From: Trypanosoma brucei gambiense DAL972 | Lineage: Eukaryota > Euglenozoa > Kinetoplastea > Trypanosomatida > Trypanosomatidae | Assembly (NCBI RefSeq): GCF_000210295.1 | Contig: NC_026743.1 | Location: 620,001-684,000 of the forward strand | Length of the DNA stretch: 64,000 nucleotides | Direction of reading: 5' to 3' | In this document: positions 1 to 9,630 of the stretch, piece after piece | Layout of the letters: the number at the start of each line of letters is the position of its first letter | Position numbering within the stretch: position 1 is the stretch's first letter | Position numbers and translations under genes: made by a program | Notes under the pieces: model-generated | What the model was told of the DNA's origin: nothing | Seen by the model: only the letters and a program-made list of their open reading frames with translations | Database searches by the model: none

Positions 1-708
1 CTGGTGTTGAAACGGTCTCATTCATTGTCTTCGCTTCTGAATCGCATGGATTATATACAAAAGAGTATCTCCGCTTTCATCAGAGCATTTGTTTCTCCAC
101 AGCACCGTTCGCGTGTGGAGCAGGAGGTGAGGGACTTCTACAGCAATCACCAAGCAATAGACCTTATTGTTATGCGTAAGATAGCAAGACAGAAGACAAA
201 TGAAGATAATAATAATAAGGATTGCAGTGTACGTGCAGTACTGCAAAAAGTTTCAGAGCCGATTGCGTATGAGGACAGTTTTGAGTACGAGGAGTATATT
301 CCCGCCGGTGGTTCTCCGTTGGCACACCACTGGACTGAAATGACACCATCTTTCTCATATCTGGAAGATGAATTCTTTGGGTGTGCTGACAGCGTTGGCA
401 CAAATGGACCCCCAAATGGAGCGAGTTTTTTAGCTTTTGGTCACCCGCTAGTTCCTGTGACGAGGCAACTTGTTGGAGTTGATCGCTTTGGTGCTGGGGG
501 GAGAGATGCAACTCAGGGAGAGTCGGGAAATTTTGACAAAATGTTTGCAAAAGAAATGAGAAGAAGAGGTGGTCGGATGCGTAAGATGGCACTGACGCCA
601 CTCGAGAAACAGGAGTGGTACATTGATGAGAAGCTTGTGAAATCAGAGGCGGCGAAGGTTGACCTTATGAACGAACTTTCACGATTTGAATTGAAAGACT
701 TTGACTGA
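1..708 (+). CDS. Uncharacterised protein, 5' end possibly cut by window
   Basis: I do not recognise this protein. The frame is open from the first base of the window, and the first ATG is at 46, giving 220 codons to the TGA. The 15 codons before that ATG encode a Ser/Arg/Leu-rich stretch without acidic residues, which would suit a mitochondrial presequence, so the true start may lie upstream of the window. The product is hydrophilic, with a tyrosine- and acid-rich patch around residues 75-90 (counted from the ATG at 46), a Gly-rich middle and a basic segment of clustered Arg (GRMRKM) before a charged C-terminal helix. No membrane segment is visible. A soluble mitochondrial protein is a guess only. 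Confidence 0.6.
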   Translation: MVLKRSHSLSSLLNRMDYIQKSISAFIRAFVSPQHRSRVEQEVRDFYSNHQAIDLIVMRKIARQKTNEDNNNKDCSVRAVLQKVSEPIAYEDSFEYEEYIPAGGSPLAHHWTEMTPSFSYLEDEFFGCADSVGTNGPPNGASFLAFGHPLVPVTRQLVGVDRFGAGGRDATQGESGNFDKMFAKEMRRRGGRMRKMALTPLEKQEWYIDEKLVKSEAAKVDLMNELSRFELKDFD

Positions 709-1091
709 ATCGGTGTGGCGGCCTTCGGTCCTTCGCTTTTTTTGGTTTGATGAGGGGGGAGGTGGCCTCATGTTGCCAAAGTATTTGACCTCACTGACGC
801 TTCTTGCTGAAAACTATTGGCCGTACATTGAGTGAAATCGCTGCAGCATTGCACTCACTCCAGCAAGTAAGGTTTACCCGTGCGGAAGATGTACGGAATG
901 CTTTACTGTTTCTGTTTTAACCTATGCCCACACCCGCATGCGCATCATCTTGACATGCTTAGTATTTACACCTTGTTACGTGTCTCACGAAGTAGAATTC
1001 GACGGCACTTCGGGTATTGTGAATAAATGTTTTCTTGGTGCGTATTTATGTGCCTCTAACCCTTTCCTAACTTTGGTAGAAACGCAACGTT
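709..1091 (+). other. Intergenic region with predicted SL acceptor
   Basis: No gene seen. A C/T-rich tract at about 1051-1075 ends in an AG at 1078-1079, twelve bases before the ATG at 1092. This is a good candidate spliced-leader acceptor for the next gene. A second tract with AG at 960-961 lies further upstream. Confidence 0.5.
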
Positions 1092-2846
1092 ATGGTCGGT
1101 GGGGAGGTCGAACTAACTGTTCAGCCGCAACGGTCACTGAACCTCGTTTCCGCTGGTTCAGCGCATAAAAGAGGTTCTGTATGTTTGAGTGTCCTACAAC
1201 GCGTACAAACCATGTGTGTAAGTGATAAAACTGGGGATGTGATGAACGGTGGAGTGGCGACAGAGAATGACAGAGTCGGCGGTTACGAGGTCCTTTGGTC
1301 TGCGCACCGTTTAGGAAAAAGTTTGCTCCTAATGGATCGTGGGTGCAATGATGTTTACCCCATGATGGAAGCCGATAGGGCCGAGTTGAAGGCGATTATC
1401 GATATGTGGCAGTCTGAAGCTGTGGAGCTGTTACCGAGCAGGCAAACTCAATGGAAAATGGCGGCGCCGAATTTACGCGAAGAACTTCTTGCAGTAGTGC
1501 GATTGTTGGTGTCTTCAGCTTCAGGACAGTGCCATTGGTTGAGTTTACCACTCATGCCGATTCCGAATGCTGTGTGTCCCTCTGACTGTACCCTCAACAC
1601 ACGGTCGTATGGCGCTTGTCCCTTGACGCAAAGGGAAGCATGGCCAGCAGCGTGCTTGCATTTCGCTGGGGTTCTCATGTTGTGCGGTCTTCGCTCATAT
1701 CGAGATGCAGAGGAGCTTCTTTCTACTTCTTTCTCTTCCCTTGGTGGTACGTTACAGCGTTTTGTTGTACAGAGCCTCCAAGAAGAGTTTGCGATTATGC
1801 GGCGGGAGGTTATGGAACTATGCGTAAGCTGTCGAAGGTCAAATGAATCTGAACCTGAACTCACGACCCTAAATACGGGCAAGGGAGGTAGTATCCCTTC
1901 AAGCAGAGGATTTTATTACTATGCACGAACGGTGCCTGCCCGTTGTGCAGGGGGTGTTAAACCCTACGCCTCAGCTACCTCGTGCGATAAAACATCTCCG
2001 CTGGTGTTCACACTACTCGACGAATGGAGGGATGACGATCGCGCATGTGGCGCATTGCAGTGCCAATGTCGGAGTTATCAGGACCTCACACGCGTTACGT
2101 GCAGAAAAAGTGATTCAGTGCTGTTTTCGCTTGCCGTTGTGGAAGCTCTTAGCACTGCCGTTGTGGAGGAGCTTCGACAACAGTGCGAAAAACCGCTTGA
2201 TTTTGTCGACTTCATCGGTGACGTCGTCAGCGTATGCGCCGTTTTGGTGTACCCGTTCCTTGTCCGACAGCTACGTTGCCTTCGATACCTGATGCACAGC
2301 TTGACTGACGCCAGCGTGTCCAAGTCGGAGGCACCCTTACTTGCCGCGGATGTGCAACAATACGAACGCTACGTGTCCGCTGTCGAGAAATTTCTGCTGA
2401 ATTTTGACCCTTCATTTGTGACTTCGCCAGGACCGTCGTTCAGTTGTGCAGATCGAGAGACGCTGTGCACCATCAAAGCAGGACCGAACAAAGGCCCAGG
2501 CGGCGCGCGCGTGGTTTCGAACTTGGAATGCAATGAAGCAGCAACTCCTCCATCACCAAGGCGGTGTGAAGAAAAATTTCAGCAATGCCGGCCTCTTTGG
2601 GAACCTGTGGCACCTGCCCTGGCTGCTCACTTATCGTCCCGTCCCCATGCTGGTGGCATGATGGCCTGGGGTGATGTTGTGGCTCTTTTCACGGAAGTTA
2701 AGCAATCTCGGGAGGCAGAGCTTTTGTCTCTATGGAACTACTGGGTACAGCTCCGACGTGAAACGCGGGCGCTCTCTGCTGAGGTTACTTATCTCATGGG
2801 GGAACGCATGGCTCCTACCAGTCAGAAAATTCCACGAGAAACTTGA
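1092..2846 (+). CDS. Conserved-type hypothetical protein, 584 aa
   Basis: I do not recognise a family. The start at 1092 is the first ATG after a predicted SL acceptor at 1079; a later in-frame ATG at 1211 is a possible alternative. The product is largely soluble and helical, rich in cysteine (many scattered single Cys and a Cys-x-x-Cys), with hydrophobic amphipathic helices around residues 130-145, 180-200 and 345-400. The last 50 residues form a charged helix that could be a coiled coil. It lacks a signal peptide and clear transmembrane segments. The long frame, at a GC content higher than the surrounding spacers, and the + orientation support a real gene. Confidence 0.8.
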   Translation: MVGGEVELTVQPQRSLNLVSAGSAHKRGSVCLSVLQRVQTMCVSDKTGDVMNGGVATENDRVGGYEVLWSAHRLGKSLLLMDRGCNDVYPMMEADRAELKAIIDMWQSEAVELLPSRQTQWKMAAPNLREELLAVVRLLVSSASGQCHWLSLPLMPIPNAVCPSDCTLNTRSYGACPLTQREAWPAACLHFAGVLMLCGLRSYRDAEELLSTSFSSLGGTLQRFVVQSLQEEFAIMRREVMELCVSCRRSNESEPELTTLNTGKGGSIPSSRGFYYYARTVPARCAGGVKPYASATSCDKTSPLVFTLLDEWRDDDRACGALQCQCRSYQDLTRVTCRKSDSVLFSLAVVEALSTAVVEELRQQCEKPLDFVDFIGDVVSVCAVLVYPFLVRQLRCLRYLMHSLTDASVSKSEAPLLAADVQQYERYVSAVEKFLLNFDPSFVTSPGPSFSCADRETLCTIKAGPNKGPGGARVVSNLECNEAATPPSPRRCEEKFQQCRPLWEPVAPALAAHLSSRPHAGGMMAWGDVVALFTEVKQSREAELLSLWNYWVQLRRETRALSAEVTYLMGERMAPTSQKIPRET

Positions 2847-3424
2847 AAAGGATATCGTAACCGTGCTGAGGTACATTACCTTGTACTTAGTATTCTGTTG
2901 GGCGTCTAAAGGGGCTCAGTCAGTTGCCTCTTAGTTTCAACTATGTTTTTTTTTTAAAGTTCGAGAGAGTTATGGGGAGAAGATCGCGTTTCTTCCATTT
3001 CCTTATCGTGTCTGCCGATTACTATATTTTTTTCCTTTTAATACTTAAACACTCACCGAGTGCTTTTCTCCTGACTGATTGGCTGGAAACACGGAGAGAG
3101 AAGAGTGTTAATTTGCTTTGCAGTAATATCTTCCCTTGTTCTTTCTCTTTTACAGTACTGCGCTTAATGTGCTCGTTACATCCCTCTAATTCCCTTAATC
3201 CGTGTGTTCTGTGTGCTCGTCTCTTACGTGTACCCCTAAATTGTTTCTTCTATATTTGTTTGTGTGATCCCTTCCCACTGGATGGATACCGTTGGTCATA
3301 ACGGCATTAGACGCATTCGAACGTGTTCACTGGTTTACGTGCGTAAAAGCATTAGGTATCTGCATATATATATATATATATATATATTTACATTTCTTGT
3401 ACGAGTGTGTTACGATAAAGGTTC
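2847..3424 (+). other. Intergenic region, T-rich, with candidate SL acceptors
   Basis: No gene seen; open frames here are T-rich translations. A strong pyrimidine run ends in CAG at 3153-3155, and a second AG follows at 3309-3310. An (AT)n microsatellite lies at 3364-3387, only 37 bases before the next start codon. Confidence 0.5.
3364..3387. repeat. (AT)12 microsatellite
   Basis: Uninterrupted alternating AT directly upstream of the DUF1935 gene, probably within its 5' UTR or at the edge of it. Confidence 0.9.
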
Positions 3425-4879
3425 ATGACGGAGTTGGTTCCCGAAGCAGAGGTAACATTTAATTGTGGCTCCCCTTCCTTTCCCTATGTACGCGTTTACC
3501 GTTGTTTCAAAACCACTAACAGTGGGATGTTGTACCGCCTCGAAGACGACAAGGGTCGATGGGCATTCTACAACGATACACCGTTAACCGTATTCAACGT
3601 ATATGTTAAGTTTAATGCGGACTCGGTTGTGACTTCGGATACTGATGTGGCTCTGGAAATGACGCAGGGAGAGTGGGATTACTGGGCTACAACTGTGGTT
3701 CTTCCGGGTCACACGCAGCGCTTCGTTGAAGGGACCATTTCCAGTTTCCTACTCAATTTTGCCAGTGAGGGAGAGTTGGCGAAGGATGTCACATTTGTCA
3801 ATGGTACACCCACAGTGGGATATGACCGAGTGTATCGCTGCTTCAAGCAGAACGCAAATGGGATGTTGTTTCGCCTCGTAAAGGTGGAAAGGCCAGGTAA
3901 TGAGTGCGTGTGGAACTTCTACAATGATAGTCGGGAGCTTAGTGTTGAAGTGGAACTCACCCTAATCGAAAAAGATTCCGCAAAACCACTCGGGAATACG
4001 CAGGTTATTCCTCCTCCTGATGGGGTTGGCGTGGCACTGTATAAGATTGTTGTTCCGCCCCTGAAAACTGTTCCCTTCTTGCGCGGGCACCCGCGTTTCA
4101 GCAAACAGTCGTACGTGGCGAAATCCATGTATGATGAAAATATGCTAGACGCATCAGAGATTACTTTCGAAAATGGTCAACCCGATAGGGCAGTTATCGA
4201 CTACCCACGCACCAAAGTGTTCCGCGGGTTTAACAACAACGGCAACGGTCTCGCCTTCCTGCTCGTGGATCCAGAAGAAAAAAAATGGGCATTCTACAAC
4301 GACACAACAAACTACAACGTTACGGCAACAGTACGTTTTGCGGCGGGTAGCGTCTACAAGGCAGCCGCTAACACGCGTGTGGAAGTGGACCCAGCTGTCG
4401 AGGGCGGCACAGTGTGTACCATCACGGTGATGCCACTCGCGACAGAGCTTTTCATAACGGAAGGAAACCCAGAGCAGTATCAAATATCCTTGTCGGCGGA
4501 GTGTTCCACGGGACCGAAACCTGAAGAGAATCCTGATTATCAAAATGGCCAACCAGACACAAAAGTTATGCTTCGATGGGAAAAGGTGTATCGTTGCTTC
4601 AAAAATCGTGGTAATGGGTTGCTTTTCCGCTTAGTGGGTGATAATGATAGGAGGTGGGGCTTCTACAACGATACGACAGATTTCATAATCACAGTTACTG
4701 TATCCTTCGAGAACGGAGAAACAGTGAAGACGCTGGGGAATACGAGTGTTTCAGAAGATCCCGAGTTAGGGAAGGTATTTACACTGGAGGTGGCACCCCT
4801 TTCTACGGAGGTATTTGTTTTTGGGGATTTGTCTGGATACAAAACAAGGTTTGCAGCTCGCAGTGTTCGATGCGCGTAA
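3425..4879 (+). CDS. Four-repeat DUF1935 protein (small calpain-related / ARM58-like)
   Basis: The 484-residue protein consists of four tandem copies of about 120 residues (roughly 8-118, 120-240, 243-365 and 369-484). Each copy carries the same signature: a start like TFxNGxP, then VYRCFK or a variant, NGxLFRL, W-x-FYNDT, and a Pro-Leu-x-T-E/P-V-F ending. This is the DUF1935 domain, known from the N-terminus of kinetoplastid calpain-like proteins and from small kinetoplastid calpain-related proteins. There is no peptidase domain, so it is not a protease. Four DUF1935 copies in about 500 residues is the architecture of Leishmania ARM58, an antimony-resistance factor; the next gene encodes p23, also next to ARM58 in Leishmania as I recall. 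A membrane-cytoskeleton or secretory role is inferred from the family only. No signal peptide or acylation-type Met-Gly-Cys N-terminus is seen. Confidence 0.88.
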   Translation: MTELVPEAEVTFNCGSPSFPYVRVYRCFKTTNSGMLYRLEDDKGRWAFYNDTPLTVFNVYVKFNADSVVTSDTDVALEMTQGEWDYWATTVVLPGHTQRFVEGTISSFLLNFASEGELAKDVTFVNGTPTVGYDRVYRCFKQNANGMLFRLVKVERPGNECVWNFYNDSRELSVEVELTLIEKDSAKPLGNTQVIPPPDGVGVALYKIVVPPLKTVPFLRGHPRFSKQSYVAKSMYDENMLDASEITFENGQPDRAVIDYPRTKVFRGFNNNGNGLAFLLVDPEEKKWAFYNDTTNYNVTATVRFAAGSVYKAAANTRVEVDPAVEGGTVCTITVMPLATELFITEGNPEQYQISLSAECSTGPKPEENPDYQNGQPDTKVMLRWEKVYRCFKNRGNGLLFRLVGDNDRRWGFYNDTTDFIITVTVSFENGETVKTLGNTSVSEDPELGKVFTLEVAPLSTEVFVFGDLSGYKTRFAARSVRCA

Positions 4880-6395
4880 CGGAGATTTCCCCCTTTACTT
4901 GTGTACAGGCGGATTCTCCTTGATCGATCGACATCTTTCTGCATCCCTCAGTGCTGACCTTCATGTATTTAAACAAACTTGCGCATTTGTACATCTTTGC
5001 TTTACTCTATGGCACGGAGTGAACACTGACCGTTTTTTAAAATCTCTTTTTCCATTCTGTTTGCATTCTGTGCAGTGAAAGCTTCTCCCCCCTTCCCGTT
5101 GCCTATACAAGTTTGTTTGCGTTTGTGTATGCGGGGCTTGAAAGAACAGTGCGGTAACGGAGAAGTTGTGGTAATCGGCAGCGGGGGCTACTGGGAGTGA
5201 GCAGTGGGTATATGTGCGTAGGTATTAGCTTTATCGGTAACTGGTTGTTGCCGGCCCCAGGGGGTGGGGGAGAAGGGAATTGCTGTTGGTTCGGATTTGG
5301 TGGTTCTACCTGCCGTTCTACTGCAATTAAAATCGCTATTGTCTGGTGGCAAAGCACCTCAAGCATGTAAAAAGGTGTATGTGCATTAATTCAATGTATG
5401 CCGTTTCACTTTTTGTTTTGTATGTTTGGTTGCAACATGTTAACCTCTCTCCTTCTTTATTTTGAGGACACTGTTGTAAGGGTGTTTATATTATGTAGTA
5501 GAGAATCACGATTTTGTTGCAGCGCCACTGTTTTGTGCCATCCTGTTCATGTGAGTGAGAGGCAACTGCTTTTTCATTTTGTTTTCTCTTCTTTTTATTA
5601 CTTCCCCTCCACTATTTCTACTTTTTTCATTATGTAGTTTACCTTTTTCTCTGTAACCTACTGGTTTGACACTGTGTTTGTTTGAAACTGCGTGTACGTG
5701 TTTGTACGCGAGAAGCGCGTGGCTGTTCTAACCGAAAGTGGCATATGCTGCTGGGACACTCACTTTATTTTCAGTAGGCATTCACTATTTCCTCCCTTAG
5801 TTTGCTTTCACTGTCAGCACTTTATTTAGGAATATTATCCACTTCGGGGGTTATTTCCACTAATATTATCATTTTGATTATCTTCCCGTTTGCGCTCTCG
5901 ATAAGTTAACCATGTTGGAGCTGTTGCTTGACACCCCCCCCCCCTCCCCCCCCACACACCCACACCTGCAGCCCGGAAGGGGGATTAAAAGGCGTGACTC
6001 CACATGATATTTGTGAGGGGAGCAATATATATTTTACGTTTTTACTTCTTCATTTTCTTTTCTTCTAGTCTCCCGAATATGATATGTGTATGTCTCTTTT
6101 TGTTTTATTAATTTTATGACGAGACGTAGTGCAACACCTCATTCCGCAGTCCCTTGTTATACCTCTGAAAAAGGAAAATTGCTAAGGATATTGCTCTCTC
6201 CCGTTGTATATATATATATATATATTTTTTTTTTTTTAACTTGAAGCAACAACCAACTAATCAGCAAGTGCAAGGGAACGCGGAATATCTTCGCTTCCGA
6301 AGCTAAGACATTTTGTTTTAAGCGTGCCCCGCTTTCTCCCTCTTACCAAACTTAATTATCTGCATACCTATTCAGTCGCCTAACAAACTCTTCTG
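4880..6395 (+). other. 1.5 kb intergenic region
   Basis: No convincing gene. It holds a C-rich run near 5933-5964, a (TA)9 repeat at 6207-6224 and a 13-base T tract at 6225-6237. The T tract is followed by the first AG at 6245-6246, the likely SL acceptor for the p23 gene (5' UTR about 150 bases). Short frames here are T-rich and lack conserved features. Confidence 0.55.
6207..6237. repeat. (TA)9 followed by T13 tract
   Basis: The dinucleotide repeat runs straight into a poly-T tract that likely serves as polypyrimidine signal for trans-splicing of the downstream mRNA. Confidence 0.8.
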
Positions 6396-6974
6396 ATGAC
6401 GAATCAGTCGGACGCGATATTTCCCAATATCCTGTGGGCGCAGCGAGCTGAGTTGGTGCTTATTACTATTCCCCTACAGGATGCCACGAACGTTGTGGTG
6501 GAGATAAAGGAGGGGCGCGTGCTTCACTTTGAGGCTGAGGCAGCAGGTGAAAAGTATCGTTGTGACGTGGAATTGTTTCGTGAGGTGGTGTCAGAAGAAA
6601 GTCGCCATGCAGCGCAGCCGCGGCAAATTGACATTCAACTAAGAAAAAAGGCACCACTCACTGAAAGTGGCGAGGAGGAGTTCGCTCAGTCCCGTTCATG
6701 GTTGCGTCTCACTCACGACAAATCAAAGAACAGCCATATTCAAGTAGACTGGTCGCGATGGCGAGATGAAGATGAGGATGAGGATGAAACCGGTGGCCTT
6801 GGTATGGATTATAACGACTTGATGTCGCAAATGATGACACAAAAGGGACTCGGGGAGGACGATTGCATGGATTGCGGAAACCACGCTGATGAGGACGGAG
6901 TCGGACCCGGCGCTGACAAAGCGAATCATAGCGACAGTGACGATTATGACGATCTGCCTCCGCTCGAACCGTAA
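6396..6974 (+). CDS. p23-type Hsp90 co-chaperone (CS domain)
   Basis: p23/Sba1 binds ATP-bound Hsp90 and stabilises client complexes in the cytosol. Residues about 10-125 form a CS domain: an N-terminal strand around LWAQR with hydrophobic alternation, and the diagnostic SWLRLTHDKSK segment equivalent to the WPRLT motif of p23, followed by the VDWSRWRDEDED block. The C-terminal third is acidic and disordered and ends in DDLPPLEP, closely resembling the tail of animal p23. The length of 192 residues is slightly longer than usual because of this tail. T. brucei has two p23 paralogues; I believe this is the chromosome 10 copy. It directly follows the DUF1935x4 gene. Confidence 0.92.
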   Translation: MTNQSDAIFPNILWAQRAELVLITIPLQDATNVVVEIKEGRVLHFEAEAAGEKYRCDVELFREVVSEESRHAAQPRQIDIQLRKKAPLTESGEEEFAQSRSWLRLTHDKSKNSHIQVDWSRWRDEDEDEDETGGLGMDYNDLMSQMMTQKGLGEDDCMDCGNHADEDGVGPGADKANHSDSDDYDDLPPLEP

Positions 6975-8193
6975 GAAAATTCCCATATTCAATCTTATTG
7001 GCGTATTACGCCTCCACAAACTATTCAGAGTAAAATAACAAGCGGGCGAATTAGAAGCAACTCAGATGATCCTTTTGAAAGGGGGAGCAGAAAGCACTTC
7101 CAAGGGGGATGTGGGACAATAATCTCCGCACGCTGTGAATCAAGTGAATTATTTTTCCGTACGCTGGGTATTATACACTGAGTTGATATTTAAACGCACG
7201 TTTTCCCTCGTGTTCATTTGTCCGTCTTATATCTTGTCTCTTTAGTGCGTCTGATTCTAGCCTTCATGATCACTTTCGATCTTAATTTTCGAATTTTTTT
7301 TTATTTTCTTGTTCACCATGCTTTCCCCCAAAAAGGTTAGTCGAAATACGAAAGGAATGGAAAGGGGAGTATGCCGTGGGATAACGCTTGGATAGCCGGA
7401 AAAAACAGGAGAAAATATATGATGAACAATACGGACATTAGGGGAGCCAACCGCAAACGGGACTTCTTCACCTTTCTCTATTCAGCACGATGTGCATGTT
7501 ACGTTCGCACATGTTATTTCTTCAGGGATTGCATCGCCTCTCTGATTCTAACCTAAGCTTTTCTTATTTCACCTTATCTACAACTATACATTACTACTAT
7601 TGTATATATATATATATTTTACCTTGAGTGATATTAGGAGAACGCACGTATCACATCGGAGAGGCTATATTTAGTTGCCTTGGATATGCTGAATTATTTC
7701 CACGGCCTCGCTCGTGTGAAGTCGCGTTTGCATCGAACTGGTGACGTGCGAGCGGTACTGGCGTGCTTCTCCAAAATGGGATATTCTCGTGATTAAGCTT
7801 ATTATTATTATTATTATTGCATTTTTGCCGCCGCACATTCCATTGGTTTTTGGTCTGTGAGGTTTAATTATCTGATGCAGTCGTAAACTGCTATGAGGTG
7901 GGCTTCTCCGTGGCGATGGAATACTTTTTGTACTTCCCCGTGTGTGTGTTTCCTTGCGTTGCGCATATCGTTTGCATGGTGATGCGCTGGGCAGTTTCAA
8001 ACGAGTGCTGTGTATTTGTATGCGCATGAGCGGGTGTAATATGTTGTACTCCAACCCGAACTCCGTTTTGGTGTCCCTTATCTTTTCCTTTAATTTTCCT
8101 TTTTTTTTTGCGTGTTGGGGGCCCTCGTCAGCCTCTCGTTAACTGACTGGGAGAGGGTAGTGTGTGTCGAACAATTGTGTCGATAAAAAAGAT
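6975..8193 (+). other. 1.2 kb intergenic region
   Basis: No gene supported. It contains a (TA)7-8 repeat at 7603-7617 and (ATT)6 at 7801-7818. A strong pyrimidine tract at about 8081-8109 is followed by the first AG at 8130-8131, the predicted SL acceptor for IST1 with a leader of about 62 bases. Confidence 0.55.
7801..7818. repeat. (ATT)6 trinucleotide repeat
   Basis: Perfect ATT repeat in the spacer between the p23 and IST1 genes. Confidence 0.85.
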
Positions 8194-9027
8194 ATGAGCA
8201 GTTTTTGGTCCAAGAAGTCCACAGCATTCAACCCCAACAAACTGAAGGCGAACCTCCGTATGGCAATTACACGGTTACGCATGCAGCAAAACAAGTTGGT
8301 TAACGGAATAAAAATTCAACGGCGACAGGTGGCGGAGCTGCTTGCGTTACAGAAATACGAATCGGCTCGCGTGAGAGTCGAGCAGGTTTTACGGGATGAC
8401 GTCAGTATCGAGGGCTACGAAGTGCTCGCGTTGTTTCTTGACCTCCTGTCCAACCGTGTGCACCTCATAACAAACATTAGCGATGAATGTGTGAGTGGAA
8501 GCGGTGACAACAGAAAGAAGGGGCTGGCACTGTGCCCACCAGAACTAAAGGAAAGTATCACATCGGTGCTTTGGGCTGCAGCTCAACTCGGCAACGTCGT
8601 ACCGGAGTTGCAGAACGTGAGCAAGTGCTTCGAGGCAAAGTTGGGTGCAGATTTTGTAGCAATGAGCGTCAGCAACGCAGAGTTTTCTGTGAACCAGAAA
8701 ATTATCGAGCGTCTAGGCTTTAACACACCATCGAATGCGCGCTGTATTGAGTATCTCACGAACGTGGCAACAGAATATAGCATTGAGGGATACGATGAAC
8801 AGAGGTTGCTGGACCCAAGCGGATTAGTTCCATCAGTATCCACCACTGAGAATGTAGGAACCTCATTAGGTGTTGATGTGGATACCACCACATTAGGAAG
8901 CGTGATTGACCCTACAGGTGTACCTGAGGGCGGTATAATAAGGACTCCCTCAGGTTTCTTGCTTCCGGCTCTAACGCAAGCGCGCGATGAATTGGAGTGC
9001 CGCTTACTTCAGCTTAAACGTGGTTGA
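8194..9027 (+). CDS. IST1: IST1-family ESCRT-III regulator
   Basis: IST1 is an ESCRT-III-like protein that recruits and regulates the AAA ATPase Vps4 in multivesicular body formation and cytokinesis. Residues 10-190 match the Ist1 domain: LKANLRMAITRLRM, the ARVRVEQVLRDD motif (animal form ARIRVEHIIRED) and the VLWAAAQL motif equivalent to the conserved IWAAPRL. The extreme C-terminus, DELECRLLQLKRG, fits a MIM1 motif (L-x-x-R-L-x-x-L-K/R) that binds the Vps4 MIT domain. The ATG at 8194 is used because an earlier GTG is not a trypanosome start codon; it lies 62 bases after a predicted SL acceptor. The product is 277 residues, shorter than human IST1 owing to a short linker before the MIM. An insertion is seen after the fourth helix (GSGDNRKKG). 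Confidence 0.9.
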   Translation: MSSFWSKKSTAFNPNKLKANLRMAITRLRMQQNKLVNGIKIQRRQVAELLALQKYESARVRVEQVLRDDVSIEGYEVLALFLDLLSNRVHLITNISDECVSGSGDNRKKGLALCPPELKESITSVLWAAAQLGNVVPELQNVSKCFEAKLGADFVAMSVSNAEFSVNQKIIERLGFNTPSNARCIEYLTNVATEYSIEGYDEQRLLDPSGLVPSVSTTENVGTSLGVDVDTTTLGSVIDPTGVPEGGIIRTPSGFLLPALTQARDELECRLLQLKRG

Positions 9028-9630
9028 GCGATTGGTTGGGTGAGTTGACTTTTTTAGCTTCTGGGCACTCTTCTTCTCCTGCTACTGGGAAGTGGAAAAT
9101 AGCCAACCAACGTGGAGCGTTTTTGAAGAAATTACCGTTGCGGTTAAGGACAAGGGAGACCGACTGTTTTTAAATTTTGTCTCTTCTGCTCCGCCGAGTG
9201 TGGGCTTGATTCCCTAGTGTAAGAGGAGACTGATGTGACGCCATTGCTGGAAAAAAAAATTCTCGCTGTCAATGATTTATAAATATTGTTCGTGTGTTTT
9301 TCTCCACTTCCGCGCGGTGCTGTGATCGATAGTGTTGCCGTGGAGCCTTATTGTGACCCCATTTTCTATGTTAACCAACTGTACTCTTTACTGTATCACT
9401 TTCTACTATGTGTTATCCGATGAAATTAGTGTGTCGTGTGCTTGCGGCACGGAAAACAAAGAAAGGCCAGTAAGGGCGAGAAAGGAGGTGGAAAGAAAAT
9501 ATAAACCACAACGACAAAAAGGCAATTAGAAAGGAGTGAAACGGGGGACAAAGAGTGAGCAGGTAAACAAATACATATAGAGAGGGGGAGGTGGTGAGTC
9601 ATATCTTTCACCGGGAGTGTTGCAGGGGGA
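9028..9630 (+). other. Intergenic region
   Basis: No gene seen. Candidate SL acceptors follow pyrimidine tracts, with AG at 9197-9198 and at 9331-9332. The last 200 bases before IFT81 are purine-rich, probably 5' UTR. Confidence 0.45.

Noticed and set aside
2924..3301. 125-codon frame between the second and third genes
   Set aside because: Starts at TTG in a T-rich spacer; contains the predicted SL acceptor of the next gene; no domain.
3425..4879. Calpain-type cysteine protease
   Set aside because: Only DUF1935 repeats are present; no CysPc domain or Cys-His-Asn triad.
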